DNA from: Methanoculleus marisnigri
Lineage (GTDB): Archaea > Halobacteriota > Methanomicrobia > Methanomicrobiales > Methanoculleaceae
Assembly: GCA_002503885.1 (NCBI GenBank)
Contig: DASQ01000112.1
Span: forward strand, 1 to 50,471
DNA: 50,471 nucleotides
Direction: 5' to 3'
How positions within the stretch are numbered: position 1 is the first letter of the stretch; the number at the start of each line of letters is the position of its first letter. Below, piece by piece: positions 27,878-37,069 of this stretch. Under the pieces are notes generated by a model, which was not told the DNA's origin, searched no databases, and was given only the letters and a program-made list of their open reading frames with translations. The translations under genes were made by a program, and so were the position numbers.

Positions 27878-30670
27878 ATGTTCCGTATTCTCGTGGTCGA
27901 TGATGAGCCGACCCTTCTCGAACTGAACCAGATCTACCTGGAGCGGTCCGGAGATCTGCAGGTTGAGACGACGTCATCGGCAGTGCAGGGGCTCGACATG
28001 CTATCGCGAGCCCCGTACGACGCCATCGTTGCCGACTACGAGATGCCGGAGATGAACGGTATCGCATTCTTAAAAGAGGTCCGCAACAGGGGCATGGGGA
28101 TACCGTTCATCATCTTCTCCGGGCGCGGCCGCGAGGAGGTCATCATCGAGGCGCTCAACAGCGGGGCGGACTTCTACCTCCAGAAAGGCGGCAACCCCTC
28201 CGCCCAGTTTGCCGAACTCCGGAACATGATCTTCCAGGCGGTCAGGCGGAGACAGGCAGAGGCCGAGGTGCAGCGGGCCGGAGACCTGTACCGGAGCATC
28301 TTCGATCATACCGGCTCTGCCACCATCATCATCGAGAGCGATATGACGATTGCCCTCGCGAACAGCGAGTTCGAGCACCTTACCGGCCACTCGCGTGAGG
28401 AGATGGAGGGAAAGATGCCCTGGACGGCATTCGTCGCCGCAGAGGATATCGAGCGCCTCAAGAGCTACCACCGGCAACGGCGGATGGACCCCGGTTCGGC
28501 GCCGGGGACCTATGATTTCCGGCTGGTCGACCGGCACGGCAGGCGAAAAGATCTGCACATGACGATCGGGATTATTCCGGGGACGGATCGCTCCGTTGCG
28601 TCGATGATCGATGTATCCGACCGGAAACGGTTCGAGGACGAGTTGAGCGCGGCGCACGAGCAGATGACCGCAGCGTTTGAGGAGGCGAAGGCAAGCCAGG
28701 AGTCACTCGCGGCGCAGTGCCGCGAGATGGAGGATTACCAGGCAAACCTCCGGGGCATCATAGATTTCCTTCCCGACCCGACGTTTGTGCTCGACCACAC
28801 GGGGAGGATCACCATCTGGAACCAGGCGATCGAGTTGATGACCGGAGCCCGGAAGAGCCAGGTCATCGGGTCCGGGCCGGAAGCCATCTACGAGGCAATG
28901 CCCGGGTTACGGTCTCCGCTGCTTGCGGAGACGATCCTCTCCCGGGGGTCCGGGGAGGGTGTCACCCGGGAAGTCTGTGTCACCTCGCTCCGCACCGGGG
29001 AGGAGGTCTGCCTCTCGGCGAAGGCATCGCCGCTCTACGATGCACAGGGGAGGCTCTCCGGCGTGATCGAGTCGCTCAGGGACATCACCGAGTCAAAACA
29101 GATGGAAGCGCGGATCCGGAACCGGGTAGACCTGGAACGGGTGGTGAGTTCGATCTCCGCGCGATTCATTGCCCTGAACCCCGCAGATCTCAAAGACGCC
29201 CTGGAGGAGACGCTCTGGGTCCTCGGGTCGTTCCTCGATGTCGACCGGAGTTACATCTTCCGCTTCTCCGCCGACCTCACCCGTGCGGAGAACACCTACG
29301 AGTGGTTTGCAGAAGGAATCAAGCCGGATATCGGAGTGCTGCAGGATCTCCCGAACAACATGATCTCCCGGGGAATGGAGCTGATCGAGGCCAGAAAACC
29401 GATCTGCATCCCCGATGTGGCCGATCTCCCGGCAGAGGCGGCGGAGCGTGACTTTCTCATGGGATACGGGGTCCGGTCGCTCCTCCTGGTGCCGATTGCG
29501 ACCGCTGACGAGCTCCTTGGGGTCATCGGGTTTGAGACCATCCTGCAGACGCGGCCCTGGTCGGACGAGGATCTCTCGCTGCTCACGATCGTCGGCAACC
29601 TCTTCGCCGACCTCTTCTCCGGGATTCGCGTGCACGAGCGGCTTCGCGAGAGTGAGGAGCGGTTCAGGACCCTTGTTGAGCGGTCGCACGACTGTTACAT
29701 CCGTGCAACTACGACGCCGCTGGCGATCGAGTATGTCAGCCCCTCATGTGAGCGCCTGATCGGGTACACACGGGAGGAGATTCTGAGCGATCCGGGGCTC
29801 ATCGGACAGTCGATTCACCCTGACGACCGGGAGACCTACCTGACCCTGCTCCGGGAGCGGGATGCATGTGCCAGCCAGCCGTATGCCTTCCGGGTACGCC
29901 GGAAAGACGGGCGCTACATCTGGGTTGAGGTCTGCACGATCCCCGTCTACGGGAACGACGGACAGGCGGTCGCGATCGATTACGCGGTCCACGACATCGA
30001 TGCCTGGAAACAGACCGAGGCGGCGCTCATCCAGGCCAACAAGAAGCTCACCCTGATGAACAGCATCGTGCGGCACGATATCTTGAACCAGGTCACGGTG
30101 GTGCTCGGCCATATCGCCCTCCTCCGGGACCGGCCGCTCGACCCGGACGTCGCCGCAGCCCTCGGAAAGCAGCAGGCCGCCGTCGAGATAATACAGTCGC
30201 AGATCGAGTTCACGCGGGATTACCAGGACCTCGGCGTCCACTCCCCCCGGTGGTTCCCCGTCGAACCCCTGGTCATGGCGGCGGTAAAAGCGCTCCGGCC
30301 GGCCGGGATCCGGCTCGCCACCGACCTCGACGGAGTTTCCGTCTACGCCGATCCGCTCCTCTCGTCTGTCTTCTACAACCTCCTGGAGAACGCCATGCGG
30401 CACGGCAGGACCGTGACGGAGATCCGGGTCACGGCCGTTCTGGACGGCGGCGGTGCCCGGATTGTCTGGGAGGACAACGGCGTCGGCGTCCCCATCGAGC
30501 ATAAGCAGCGGATATTCGAGCGGGGTTTCGGGAGCCACACGGGGCTCGGACTTTTTCTCGTAAAAGAGGTTCTCTCGATCACCGGGGCCACCATCCGGGA
30601 GACCGGCGAGCCCGGGAAAGGGGCAAGATTCGAGATTACGGTCCCGGAGGGCAACGCCCGGTACGGGTAA
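27878..30670 (+). CDS. Hybrid sensor histidine kinase, REC-PAS-PAS-GAF-PAS-HisKA/HATPase
   Basis: 930 residues. Receiver domain (1-120) with VVDDE, phospho-acceptor Asp53 in VADYEMP and the FSGRG/LQKGG switch residues; PAS (about 140-250), a coiled coil, PAS (about 290-405), GAF (about 415-585), PAS (about 590-710), then phospho-acceptor His733 in VRHDILNQ, N box FYNLLENAMRHG, G1 EDNGVGVP and G2 GLGLFLVKE. No membrane segment, so a cytoplasmic sensor, possibly of redox or small ligands. Such receiver-first kinases are common in Methanomicrobiales. No output regulator is adjacent. AGGGG/CCCCT arms just behind the stop may form a terminator. Confidence 0.93.
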   Translation: MFRILVVDDEPTLLELNQIYLERSGDLQVETTSSAVQGLDMLSRAPYDAIVADYEMPEMNGIAFLKEVRNRGMGIPFIIFSGRGREEVIIEALNSGADFYLQKGGNPSAQFAELRNMIFQAVRRRQAEAEVQRAGDLYRSIFDHTGSATIIIESDMTIALANSEFEHLTGHSREEMEGKMPWTAFVAAEDIERLKSYHRQRRMDPGSAPGTYDFRLVDRHGRRKDLHMTIGIIPGTDRSVASMIDVSDRKRFEDELSAAHEQMTAAFEEAKASQESLAAQCREMEDYQANLRGIIDFLPDPTFVLDHTGRITIWNQAIELMTGARKSQVIGSGPEAIYEAMPGLRSPLLAETILSRGSGEGVTREVCVTSLRTGEEVCLSAKASPLYDAQGRLSGVIESLRDITESKQMEARIRNRVDLERVVSSISARFIALNPADLKDALEETLWVLGSFLDVDRSYIFRFSADLTRAENTYEWFAEGIKPDIGVLQDLPNNMISRGMELIEARKPICIPDVADLPAEAAERDFLMGYGVRSLLLVPIATADELLGVIGFETILQTRPWSDEDLSLLTIVGNLFADLFSGIRVHERLRESEERFRTLVERSHDCYIRATTTPLAIEYVSPSCERLIGYTREEILSDPGLIGQSIHPDDRETYLTLLRERDACASQPYAFRVRRKDGRYIWVEVCTIPVYGNDGQAVAIDYAVHDIDAWKQTEAALIQANKKLTLMNSIVRHDILNQVTVVLGHIALLRDRPLDPDVAAALGKQQAAVEIIQSQIEFTRDYQDLGVHSPRWFPVEPLVMAAVKALRPAGIRLATDLDGVSVYADPLLSSVFYNLLENAMRHGRTVTEIRVTAVLDGGGARIVWEDNGVGVPIEHKQRIFERGFGSHTGLGLFLVKEVLSITGATIRETGEPGKGARFEITVPEGNARYG

Positions 30671-30721
30671 AGGGGTCGGATTTGCCCCTGCAACTTCCCG
30701 CCGGCGTCTTTTGGATCGGCC

Positions 30722-32125
30722 CTATCGCCGCCCGTATTTCCTGAACATATACCAGAGCCCTGCGGCGACCCCGGCCATCACCAGGAGGCCGAGCACCGCG
30801 ACGTAGGACTGCTCTTTGACCACGATCCGGTACTCGTCCTCCGCTTCGGCCTGGTCGCTCTTCACCGCGGCGACGACCTTGTACTCGCCGGCGACGATAT
30901 CGGCCGGCGGGACTACCGTCACCTGCACCGTCGCCCGTTCGCCGGCTTCAAGGCTCGCGACCGAGGCCGGGTCGACGGTCACCCGCCACCCTTGCGGCGC
31001 GCTCATGTTGACCTCGATGTTCGTCAGCGCTCCCCCGGTGCCGGCGTTCGAGATCGTCATATCGAACGCGAGGGTGTCGCCGCGGTCGATATCGTGGCGG
31101 TAACTCTTTGCGTAGGTCCGCATGTCGTAGGACCCCCGGAGCCGGAGCGTCAGGTTCTCCTCGTACTGCCGGGCGGAGGAGCCGATCACCGCCGTGAAGT
31201 TGTACTCGCCGACACCCACCGAGTAGGGCGGGATGAAATCGAGGTAAAGGGACTTCTCTTCACCGGAAGGGACGTAAATCTCCGAGACCTCCTCGGTGGC
31301 GTCACGGCTCTCCTTGAACCGGGCATACCACTGCTCGGGGAGGCCGAGTACGGCGAGGGTGTAGGTATCATCGTTTCTGCCGGCGTTCTTCAGGGTCATC
31401 TCATACTGCGGGTTCGAGCCGATCGCCGCCATCCTGGATGGGGACTTCACCCTGAGTTCGGCAAAGAAGTTCTCCTTCTCGAGCGGCACGATGCCGAGAT
31501 CGGTCGTCTTACCGATCCGGACCTCGACATCCTCCTTCTCCCACGCCCGGTAGCCGGGCCGGGTGACTCTGACGGTGTAGGTGCCCATCGGGATGCCGAT
31601 GGAGACCTTGCCCTCGGCGGTCGCGAGCATCCCCTCGACCCGGGTATCGCCGTCGTAGGCGCTGACATCGGCGCTCTTCACCACGTTTCCTTCCTTATCC
31701 ACCACGGTGGCCTCAAGGGTTCCCACTTCGCCGCTGTGGGTCTTCGTGACCCTGACGTAGAGCCAGATCGTGCCTTCGCCGATGCCCACCCGGATGGGGT
31801 ACTCCCCTACCGCGGCATGGCCGGAGGTCTCGGCCACCAGGCGGACGGTCTTTGTCTCGCCGGCCGGGATCAGCATCCTGTAGACGTCGCGGTCTTCGGC
31901 CTCAAACCGGATCTTCCAGTTGTCGGTGCCGCGGTAGGTCCAGTAGTTGAGGAGGCATGTTCCCGTATCTCCCCGGTTCGTGACCGCCAGATCGAAGACG
32001 GCGGTGTCGCCGGCTTCAATCATCTCGCCCGGGAAGCCGCACCGGATCTCCGTCGAAATCGTCCCGCCCTGTGCCGCCGCCGCTCCCGGGGCCATGAGGA
32101 GGGCCAGGAGGACAAGTATTCCCAA
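30722..32125 (-). CDS. Secreted NEW3-domain membrane-anchored protein (COG1470-like)
   Basis: 467 residues from a TTG at 32123-32125, the only reasonable start ahead of the signal sequence (GILVLLALLMAPGAAAA). The exported part is built from beta-sandwich repeats, including two NEW3-like modules (GDTAVFDLAVTNRGDTG; GDTLAFDMTISNAGTG) and a carboxypeptidase-regulatory-like insert (ATAEGKVSIGIPMGTYTVRV). A C-terminal helix (VAVLGLLVMAGVAAGLWYMF) and basic tail anchor it in the membrane. It is the third gene of an ABC exporter operon, beginning 20 bases after the permease, and may act as an extracellular partner of it. Confidence 0.85.
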   Translation of the reverse strand: MGILVLLALLMAPGAAAAQGGTISTEIRCGFPGEMIEAGDTAVFDLAVTNRGDTGTCLLNYWTYRGTDNWKIRFEAEDRDVYRMLIPAGETKTVRLVAETSGHAAVGEYPIRVGIGEGTIWLYVRVTKTHSGEVGTLEATVVDKEGNVVKSADVSAYDGDTRVEGMLATAEGKVSIGIPMGTYTVRVTRPGYRAWEKEDVEVRIGKTTDLGIVPLEKENFFAELRVKSPSRMAAIGSNPQYEMTLKNAGRNDDTYTLAVLGLPEQWYARFKESRDATEEVSEIYVPSGEEKSLYLDFIPPYSVGVGEYNFTAVIGSSARQYEENLTLRLRGSYDMRTYAKSYRHDIDRGDTLAFDMTISNAGTGGALTNIEVNMSAPQGWRVTVDPASVASLEAGERATVQVTVVPPADIVAGEYKVVAAVKSDQAEAEDEYRIVVKEQSYVAVLGLLVMAGVAAGLWYMFRKYGRR

Positions 32126-32144
32126 TCTTCTGACAGTCGTCGTC

Positions 32145-33239
32145 TCACCTGATATCCATCCGCATGAACTTCACGTAGGTCGCGGCGAAGAAGACCGACG
32201 GGAAGACGATGAGCGCGGCGATGTTCATCCAGACCCGGCCGAGGGCATCGGCAAGGCCGGCCGTCTCCTCCGGTGCCGTGTCGTAGGGCGAGTAGGCAAT
32301 CGCGGCAATCTGCGGGTTGGTGACCGCAATCGCGACGGTGAAGTAGTTCATCTGCGGTGAGAGGAGGTTCGAGACGTCGCTGATGAATCTCCGTTTCTCG
32401 ACGTAGGTCTTCATCGCCTCTTCGTAGGCCGTCCACTCCGGGTCTTCGGTCCCGCCGTATACCACGCTCTGCGAGGCGCTGCTGACGAAATACCCGCTGC
32501 TCGCGGTCCGCACGATCTCTTTTGGCATGGGACCCATCTCGGGCGGCTCGGGCGGGTCGCCCGCGAAAGCGCCTGCGGCCATCATCCCGAACATGGGGAG
32601 GAGCGAGGAGACGGCGAAGAAGATCACCAGGGTGTAGATCAACGCGTTCCCGCTCTCTTTTGCGACCGTCGACATCGTGAGCGCGACGGCGAAGTAGGCA
32701 AGCAGGAACCCGAGCGAGACCGCCCCGAAGATCAGGATGGCGGCGAACTCGTCCACCGTCGGGACGACCGAGAAGACGAGGAGCATGGCGATGGCGATGG
32801 CGAGTGCGAGCGCCATGGCAAATCCCAGGGCGGCGACGCCCCCGAGCGCCTTGCCGTTGATGATCTCGTCCCGGTAGACCGGGTGGGAGAGGAGCGACTT
32901 GAGCGACCGGGTCTCCTTCTCCTTTGAGACCAGATCGAACCCGATGGCAATGGCAAGGATGCCGCCAAGCATCGTCATGTAACTCATCATGGATATAAAG
33001 ACGTACATGATCGAGGGTTTCTGGGGCATCCAGCTCGAATACGGGTCTTCGATCTCCTGCATCTGCTGGAGCTGCTCGGTATACGACTCCAGGCTGTCGT
33101 TATACTGCCCGATGCCTTCGTAGATGCTGATCGTCGATATCACGAGAAGCAGCGCGAGGATGATGATGAACCGCCTGCTGGTGATGTGGTCGGAGAACTC
33201 CTTCCGTGCTACGTTGAACAATCGATCCAGCGCCATCAT
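32145..33239 (-). CDS. ABC-2 type transporter permease
   Basis: 364 residues from the first of two adjacent ATGs at 33237-33239, behind GGAGGTGAC. Six membrane helices are visible: one near the N-terminus (FIIILALLLVISTISIY), a central cluster (MLGGILAIAIGF through LIYTLVIFFAVSSLLPMFG) and one at the C-terminus, with a large loop of about 110 residues before the last. The KEKETRSLKSLLSHPVYRDEI motif is typical of the ABC-2/NosY family. It pairs with the ATPase whose stop lies one base upstream. Substrate unknown. Confidence 0.9.
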   Translation of the reverse strand: MMALDRLFNVARKEFSDHITSRRFIIILALLLVISTISIYEGIGQYNDSLESYTEQLQQMQEIEDPYSSWMPQKPSIMYVFISMMSYMTMLGGILAIAIGFDLVSKEKETRSLKSLLSHPVYRDEIINGKALGGVAALGFAMALALAIAIAMLLVFSVVPTVDEFAAILIFGAVSLGFLLAYFAVALTMSTVAKESGNALIYTLVIFFAVSSLLPMFGMMAAGAFAGDPPEPPEMGPMPKEIVRTASSGYFVSSASQSVVYGGTEDPEWTAYEEAMKTYVEKRRFISDVSNLLSPQMNYFTVAIAVTNPQIAAIAYSPYDTAPEETAGLADALGRVWMNIAALIVFPSVFFAATYVKFMRMDIR

Positions 33240-33240
33240 G

Positions 33241-34146
33241 TCACCTCCGGTAAGCCGCCATGAAGACGTCCTCGATCTCCGGCTCTTCGACCCGCATCTC
33301 CCGGACATGCAATCCCTGCGAAAAGAGGGTTTCCGTGAGCCGGTCCCGGATATCGGTCTTTGCCCGGACAACCGCACGGTTCCCGCTCCTCTCGATGGCG
33401 ATGATATCGGGGTCTTCGAGCGCCGGCAGGCGCTCCCGGGTCTCGACCACGATCCGGACGGTGTCGCCGTCCGGGGATGCGAGCGTCCGGGCGACCTCCT
33501 CGAGCGTCCCCTGCGCCACAAGTTTTCCTTTTGCGAGCAGCCCGACGGTCCGGCAGACTTCCCTGACCTCGGAGAGGATGTGGGAGGAGACAAAAACCGT
33601 CTTTCCCTCGCCGGCGAGGGCGAGGACGAGTTCCCGGTACTCCCGGACGCCCTCGGGGTCGAGGTTTGCCGTCGGTTCGTCGAAAAAGAGCACCTTCGGA
33701 TCGTTGATCAGCGCCTGGGCGAGCCCGAGCCGCTGCTTCATGCCGCGGGAGTACTCTCCGGCCTTCTGGGTGACGCCGTCGAGGTGGACGAGTTCGAGCA
33801 GTTCGGCGATCCGCTCTTTGCGCTTCCTCGCGTCCATCCCGTAGAACCGGGCGAAGTAGTCCAGGTTCTGTTCGCCGGTCATGTTCCCGTAGAACCCGAC
33901 GTCTTCGGGGAGGTAGCCGATGATCTCCTTCACGTTCAGCGGGTCTTTGGCGACCTCGATCCCGTCGACGAAGCACCGGCCGCCGGTGGGCTCGATCATG
34001 CCGGTGAGCATCAGGATCGTCGTGCTCTTCCCCGCTCCGTTCGGGCCGAGGAAGCCGAATATGTCGCCTTCCCCGACCTCAAGGTCCAGACCGTCGACGG
34101 CCGCCTTTCCGTTGTATACTTTTGTGAGGTTCTCCGTTCGTATCAT
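33241..34146 (-). CDS. ABC transporter ATP-binding protein
   Basis: 301 residues. Walker A GPNGAGKST, Q-loop region GYLPEDVGFYG, signature YSRGMKQRLG, Walker B VLFFDEPT and the switch His in FVSSHIL are all present. The C-terminal 80 residues resemble the regulatory tail of NatA/CcmA-type exporters. First gene of the operon ATPase-permease-NEW3 protein, with a TATA-like sequence about 55 bases ahead of its ATG. Confidence 0.93.
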   Translation of the reverse strand: MIRTENLTKVYNGKAAVDGLDLEVGEGDIFGFLGPNGAGKSTTILMLTGMIEPTGGRCFVDGIEVAKDPLNVKEIIGYLPEDVGFYGNMTGEQNLDYFARFYGMDARKRKERIAELLELVHLDGVTQKAGEYSRGMKQRLGLAQALINDPKVLFFDEPTANLDPEGVREYRELVLALAGEGKTVFVSSHILSEVREVCRTVGLLAKGKLVAQGTLEEVARTLASPDGDTVRIVVETRERLPALEDPDIIAIERSGNRAVVRAKTDIRDRLTETLFSQGLHVREMRVEEPEIEDVFMAAYRR

Positions 34147-34198
34147 TGCACACCTCGCCGTGCCAGTGTGGCGGCGCCTGTTGCAGACTTTGATATTC

Positions 34199-34209
34199 TC
34201 ATATTAACG
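34199..34209 (-). promoter_or_regulatory. TATA-like box of the ABC exporter operon
   Basis: On the minus strand GTTAATATGAG, about 55 bases before the ATPase start. The 34147-34545 gap between the divergent exporter and lipoprotein genes also has CCTATAAGA near 34479-34487, a candidate for the plus-strand gene. Nothing else was recognised in the gap. Confidence 0.4.
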
Positions 34210-34545
34210 TTTTCTGTGACAAGCGTCTACTCTTCGGAGGGGGATCATGATTCCAGCAGTTTCAAGGTCATGGTTCTTTCGAAGGCGCCCGGTGATCCGC
34301 CGTAAATCCGGCGACTGCCCGCGTACCGCCCCCCGCGCGGCGTGAGTCCCGGGACCGGGATACTCTGCAGCGACGCCCCAATGAGGATGCAGCCCTGCTC
34401 GCTCATCCGTCAGGCAGTCTACGCCAGAGTATGGGCGGGAGCGGGAGATAAGGCGATGGTTAACTACGAAAAAAATCGGACCTATAAGAAGGGCCGCAAT
34501 CCGGAAACCTTTTCTCCCGCCGGTCTGATGGTTCCTCTGATTGAT

Positions 34546-35544
34546 ATGAGAAGGTTATTTTGTGCAGCAGCGGTTCTCGTGCTCGCATCCCTGGTGCTCG
34601 CGGCCGGGTGCACGTCGGCCCCGTCCCAGGCGGGGCATGTGACGATCCGGGGCGTGGACATCAGCATTCCGGACGGTCAGCCGCCGTCGAACGTCACCCG
34701 GGTCACGGTGGTCCCGTACCTTGACGCGGTCTATGCAGCAGTGGACGGCGTCGACCTGCAGGTCAGCGCAAAAGAGGCCGGGACGGATATCGTCGTCGCG
34801 GAGACGGTCCTCCCCATCGGCAACCTGACGAGCGGCAGGACTGCGAAGGAGGAGATTGAGCTCGCGCTCGAGAACGGCAGGCGCTACGATATCTGGGTGA
34901 CGGTGTGGCAGGACGGGCGCATGCGGGAGTCGGGCTCGGTGAACGTCTTCCTCCCGGACAGGACGACAGCCGGGCAGCGGCTGGCATACTCGCTCCTCTC
35001 CGTCTCCGCGCTCGACGTCATGACCCCGGAGATCGACGCCGACCCGATCACGCTCGATATCGTCACCGCCATCACGAACGGCGGCCAGGCCTCCTCCGGG
35101 GATCTTGCGATGGAGGTCCGGGCCGTCAACCTCCAGACCGGGATCACGGCCGTCCGCGAGTCCCGGCCGCTCGGGACGGTCGCCGGGGGCTCGGGCGTCG
35201 AGAAGCAGGTGAGTGTCACGGTCCCCAACGGCTACGACTACGAGATCCGCATCCGGCTCATCGAGGGCGGCGCGGCCTTTGCGACCAGCACCGGCAGGAT
35301 CACCCTGGCCCCGCCGCCGCAGGTGGTCTTCGCCGGCGGCACGGTGCTTGACTCCGGCAAGGTCACGTCGCCGGTCGCCCTCCCGGTCCCGACCGCGACC
35401 CCGGCGAAGCCGTCCTCCGCGCAGGTCGGGCAGTTCAGGGTCCAGAGCAGCGGTGCGCCGGTGCCGACGCAGGCACCCGGGTTTGCGGCCGGGCTCGCCG
35501 CCGCCGGGCTCCTTGGCGCCGGGTTTGCGAGACGGAGGAGGTAG
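34546..35544 (+). CDS. Lipobox and PGF-CTERM double-tagged surface protein
   Basis: 332 residues from ATG 34546; ATG 34528 is also possible. The N-terminus is a lipoprotein signal with LVLAAGC at about 18-24. The body is a beta-rich, Ig/CARDB-like exoprotein without catalytic motifs (VDISIPDGQPPSNVTRVTVVPY; ADPITLDIVTAITNGGQA). The C-terminus has the tripartite PGF-CTERM signal: APGF, a hydrophobic Ala/Gly/Leu segment, then FARRRR. Archaeosortase A would cleave there and attach a lipid. Two lipid-anchoring signals in one protein is unusual. A small membrane protein follows four bases later. Confidence 0.75.
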   Translation: MRRLFCAAAVLVLASLVLAAGCTSAPSQAGHVTIRGVDISIPDGQPPSNVTRVTVVPYLDAVYAAVDGVDLQVSAKEAGTDIVVAETVLPIGNLTSGRTAKEEIELALENGRRYDIWVTVWQDGRMRESGSVNVFLPDRTTAGQRLAYSLLSVSALDVMTPEIDADPITLDIVTAITNGGQASSGDLAMEVRAVNLQTGITAVRESRPLGTVAGGSGVEKQVSVTVPNGYDYEIRIRLIEGGAAFATSTGRITLAPPPQVVFAGGTVLDSGKVTSPVALPVPTATPAKPSSAQVGQFRVQSSGAPVPTQAPGFAAGLAAAGLLGAGFARRRR

Positions 35545-35548
35545 GGTG

Positions 35549-35791
35549 ATGCCGGAGGGCCTCACCGCGTGGAGGGCCTACCTCTACGCCGTCTCGTTCA
35601 TCGCGCTGATCGTCGCGATTCTGGGCGCCGTGGACCTCATCGCGGTCGCGATCGAGGTCTTCGTCTACCCGCCGCCCCGGCCCTACCCGGTGCCGCAGTA
35701 CTACCCCGGGCTCCCGGGGAGCGTGGCGCAGGTCGTGGTGGGGCTCGTGGTCTGGGGCTACCACTGGATGCTGCTCAAAAAAGAGCGCTGA
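35549..35791 (+). CDS. Small two-helix membrane protein, DUF5671-like
   Basis: 80 residues from ATG 35549 (a GTG directly before it is in frame), with GGAGGTAGGG as ribosome site. Two helices (AYLYAVSFIALIVAILGAVD and VAQVVVGLVVWGYHWMLL) flank a Pro/Tyr-rich loop (YPPPRPYPVPQYYPG). It resembles one DUF5671 unit. Coupled to the upstream lipoprotein gene; function unknown. Confidence 0.65.
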   Translation: MPEGLTAWRAYLYAVSFIALIVAILGAVDLIAVAIEVFVYPPPRPYPVPQYYPGLPGSVAQVVVGLVVWGYHWMLLKKER

Positions 35792-35798
35792 AGGGGAT

Positions 35799-36491
35799 TC
35801 ACCTCTTTCCGAGGTAGCTCGCGGCAGTCACCAGTCCTACAGCCGCGGCCGCCGCCCCGAATCCCGGGAGCGGGGTGGGCGACGTCTCCGCCGGGAGGGA
35901 GGAGGCGTAGGGCGCCGGCTGCACCGACGTGTAGACGTGAACCGTCCCTCCCGGCGGCGGCAGGGGCGGGAGCTGGTGGCGCGACATCGTCCCCCTCTCC
36001 TTATTTCTGCAGACGAACTCTTCCGGAGACGGGAGCGTGGTGTTCACCGCGACCCGCAAGGTGCCGCCCTCGACGACGCCCACGAACGTATCGTCGATGG
36101 AGACCTCCTCGCCATCGGACCGGTAGATCAGGTACCAGCCGGTCTCGTTCACCCCCGCACCCGGGGCGGGCTGCTCGACCTGATAGCGTTGCGGGAAGAG
36201 GTCGATCGTCTCCCCGGCGGCCGGGGTTTTGGTGATGAACCCGGTATACAGCAGACGCTCTCCCCTCCAGACGGTATACTCCCGTGCGGGCGGGGCCGCC
36301 GGGTCCGCCCGCACGACAAGTTCGGTTTCGGCGATCGTTCCCTCATACTCGCCGTCGAAGTAGACCTCCGCACCGTCGCCGTTGAACCAGTGGACGACGT
36401 ACCGCCCGGCATCCTCCTCTCCGGCCGCTGCCGCCGGGAGAGCCGCGGCAAGGAGGAGGAGGCACGCGAGGCAGACGGCGGCGGCTCTCAT
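35799..36491 (-). CDS. Secreted protein with PGF-CTERM-like C-terminus
   Basis: 230 residues from the ATG at 36489-36491, which puts a clean signal peptide first (AAAVCLACLLLLAAALPAAAAG). The exported part contains PEGA-like beta segments (GDGAEVYFDGEYEGTIAETELVV; DGEEVSIDDTFVGVVEGGTLRV). The end is TPLPGF, a hydrophobic Ala-rich segment and YLGKR, a shorter form of the PGF-CTERM sorting tag. It converges on the small membrane protein gene, with stops only seven bases apart. Function unknown. Confidence 0.75.
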   Translation of the reverse strand: MRAAAVCLACLLLLAAALPAAAAGEEDAGRYVVHWFNGDGAEVYFDGEYEGTIAETELVVRADPAAPPAREYTVWRGERLLYTGFITKTPAAGETIDLFPQRYQVEQPAPGAGVNETGWYLIYRSDGEEVSIDDTFVGVVEGGTLRVAVNTTLPSPEEFVCRNKERGTMSRHQLPPLPPPGGTVHVYTSVQPAPYASSLPAETSPTPLPGFGAAAAAVGLVTAASYLGKR

Positions 36492-36670
36492 GTCCGTCCC
36501 CCGTGGCGTGATGATGCTGCCGTAGTTTCGTACGCTCTTTTCCTTCGGCCGTAGGGCCGGTCCCCGGATAAGAGGTGCATGGAGATCGATTACCCGGGAG
36601 CCATATATCATTTCTGTGCCGTCCGTCTATCGATCGGTTCCCTGGAGGCCTGCCTCCCCGGCGGCTGCCG

Positions 36671-36988
36671 TCACAAACTCTGTGCCACACCATAGACAGT
36701 CCCGTTCCACTCACATACGGCATAATCCGCGAGAATCCGGCGCATCTCTGTCCCGGGTATCCGAAGCGAACCGTACTTCGCGTGATCCCTGTTTGCCGGG
36801 CTGTAAGAGGAGCGGGGGTCCAGCAGGAGAAGTGCGTCAAAGATTGGGCCTTTCGAGACCAGAACACGTTTCCTGTCCAGGACGAGCACCCTGAGTGCAG
36901 GGTGGTCCCGGAAGTCCTCTTTGGTGAGGTGCGTCACGGCGGCCGCATCCACACGCCAAAATTCCTGAAATAACGTGACAGGATGCAC
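36671..36988 (-). CDS. Hypothetical protein of uncertain reality
   Basis: 105 residues from a GTG at 36986-36988. The first 13 residues (VHPVTLFQEFWRV) are coded by the 41-bp repeat also present at 27306-27346, where the same reading frame ends after 29 residues. The remainder (HLTKEDFRDHPALRVLVLDRKRVLVSKG) has protein-like composition but no recognised family. It may be a fused or truncated gene. Confidence 0.35.
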   Translation of the reverse strand: MHPVTLFQEFWRVDAAAVTHLTKEDFRDHPALRVLVLDRKRVLVSKGPIFDALLLLDPRSSYSPANRDHAKYGSLRIPGTEMRRILADYAVCEWNGTVYGVAQSL

Positions 36989-36989
36989 T
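36949..36989 (+). repeat. 41-bp perfect direct repeat, copy 2
   Basis: Identical to 27306-27346 over 41 bases, same orientation, 9.6 kb apart. It covers the start region of the hypothetical ORF on the minus strand. Confidence 0.8.
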
Positions 36990-37045
36990 GGTCAGAGGTA
37001 AGTAAGCAGATCGCGGTTTCTGAGAGTTCCGTCCCGGTAGCCCCG

Positions 37046-37060
37046 GGATCCAAAAAAAGA
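37046..37060 (-). terminator. T-rich terminator behind the surface-protein cluster
   Basis: Seven A's at 37052-37058 on the plus strand give a U7 run in the minus-strand transcript about ten bases after the stop of the last cluster gene, as expected for an archaeal terminator. Confidence 0.5.
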
Positions 37061-37069
37061 GTGGGAGAA

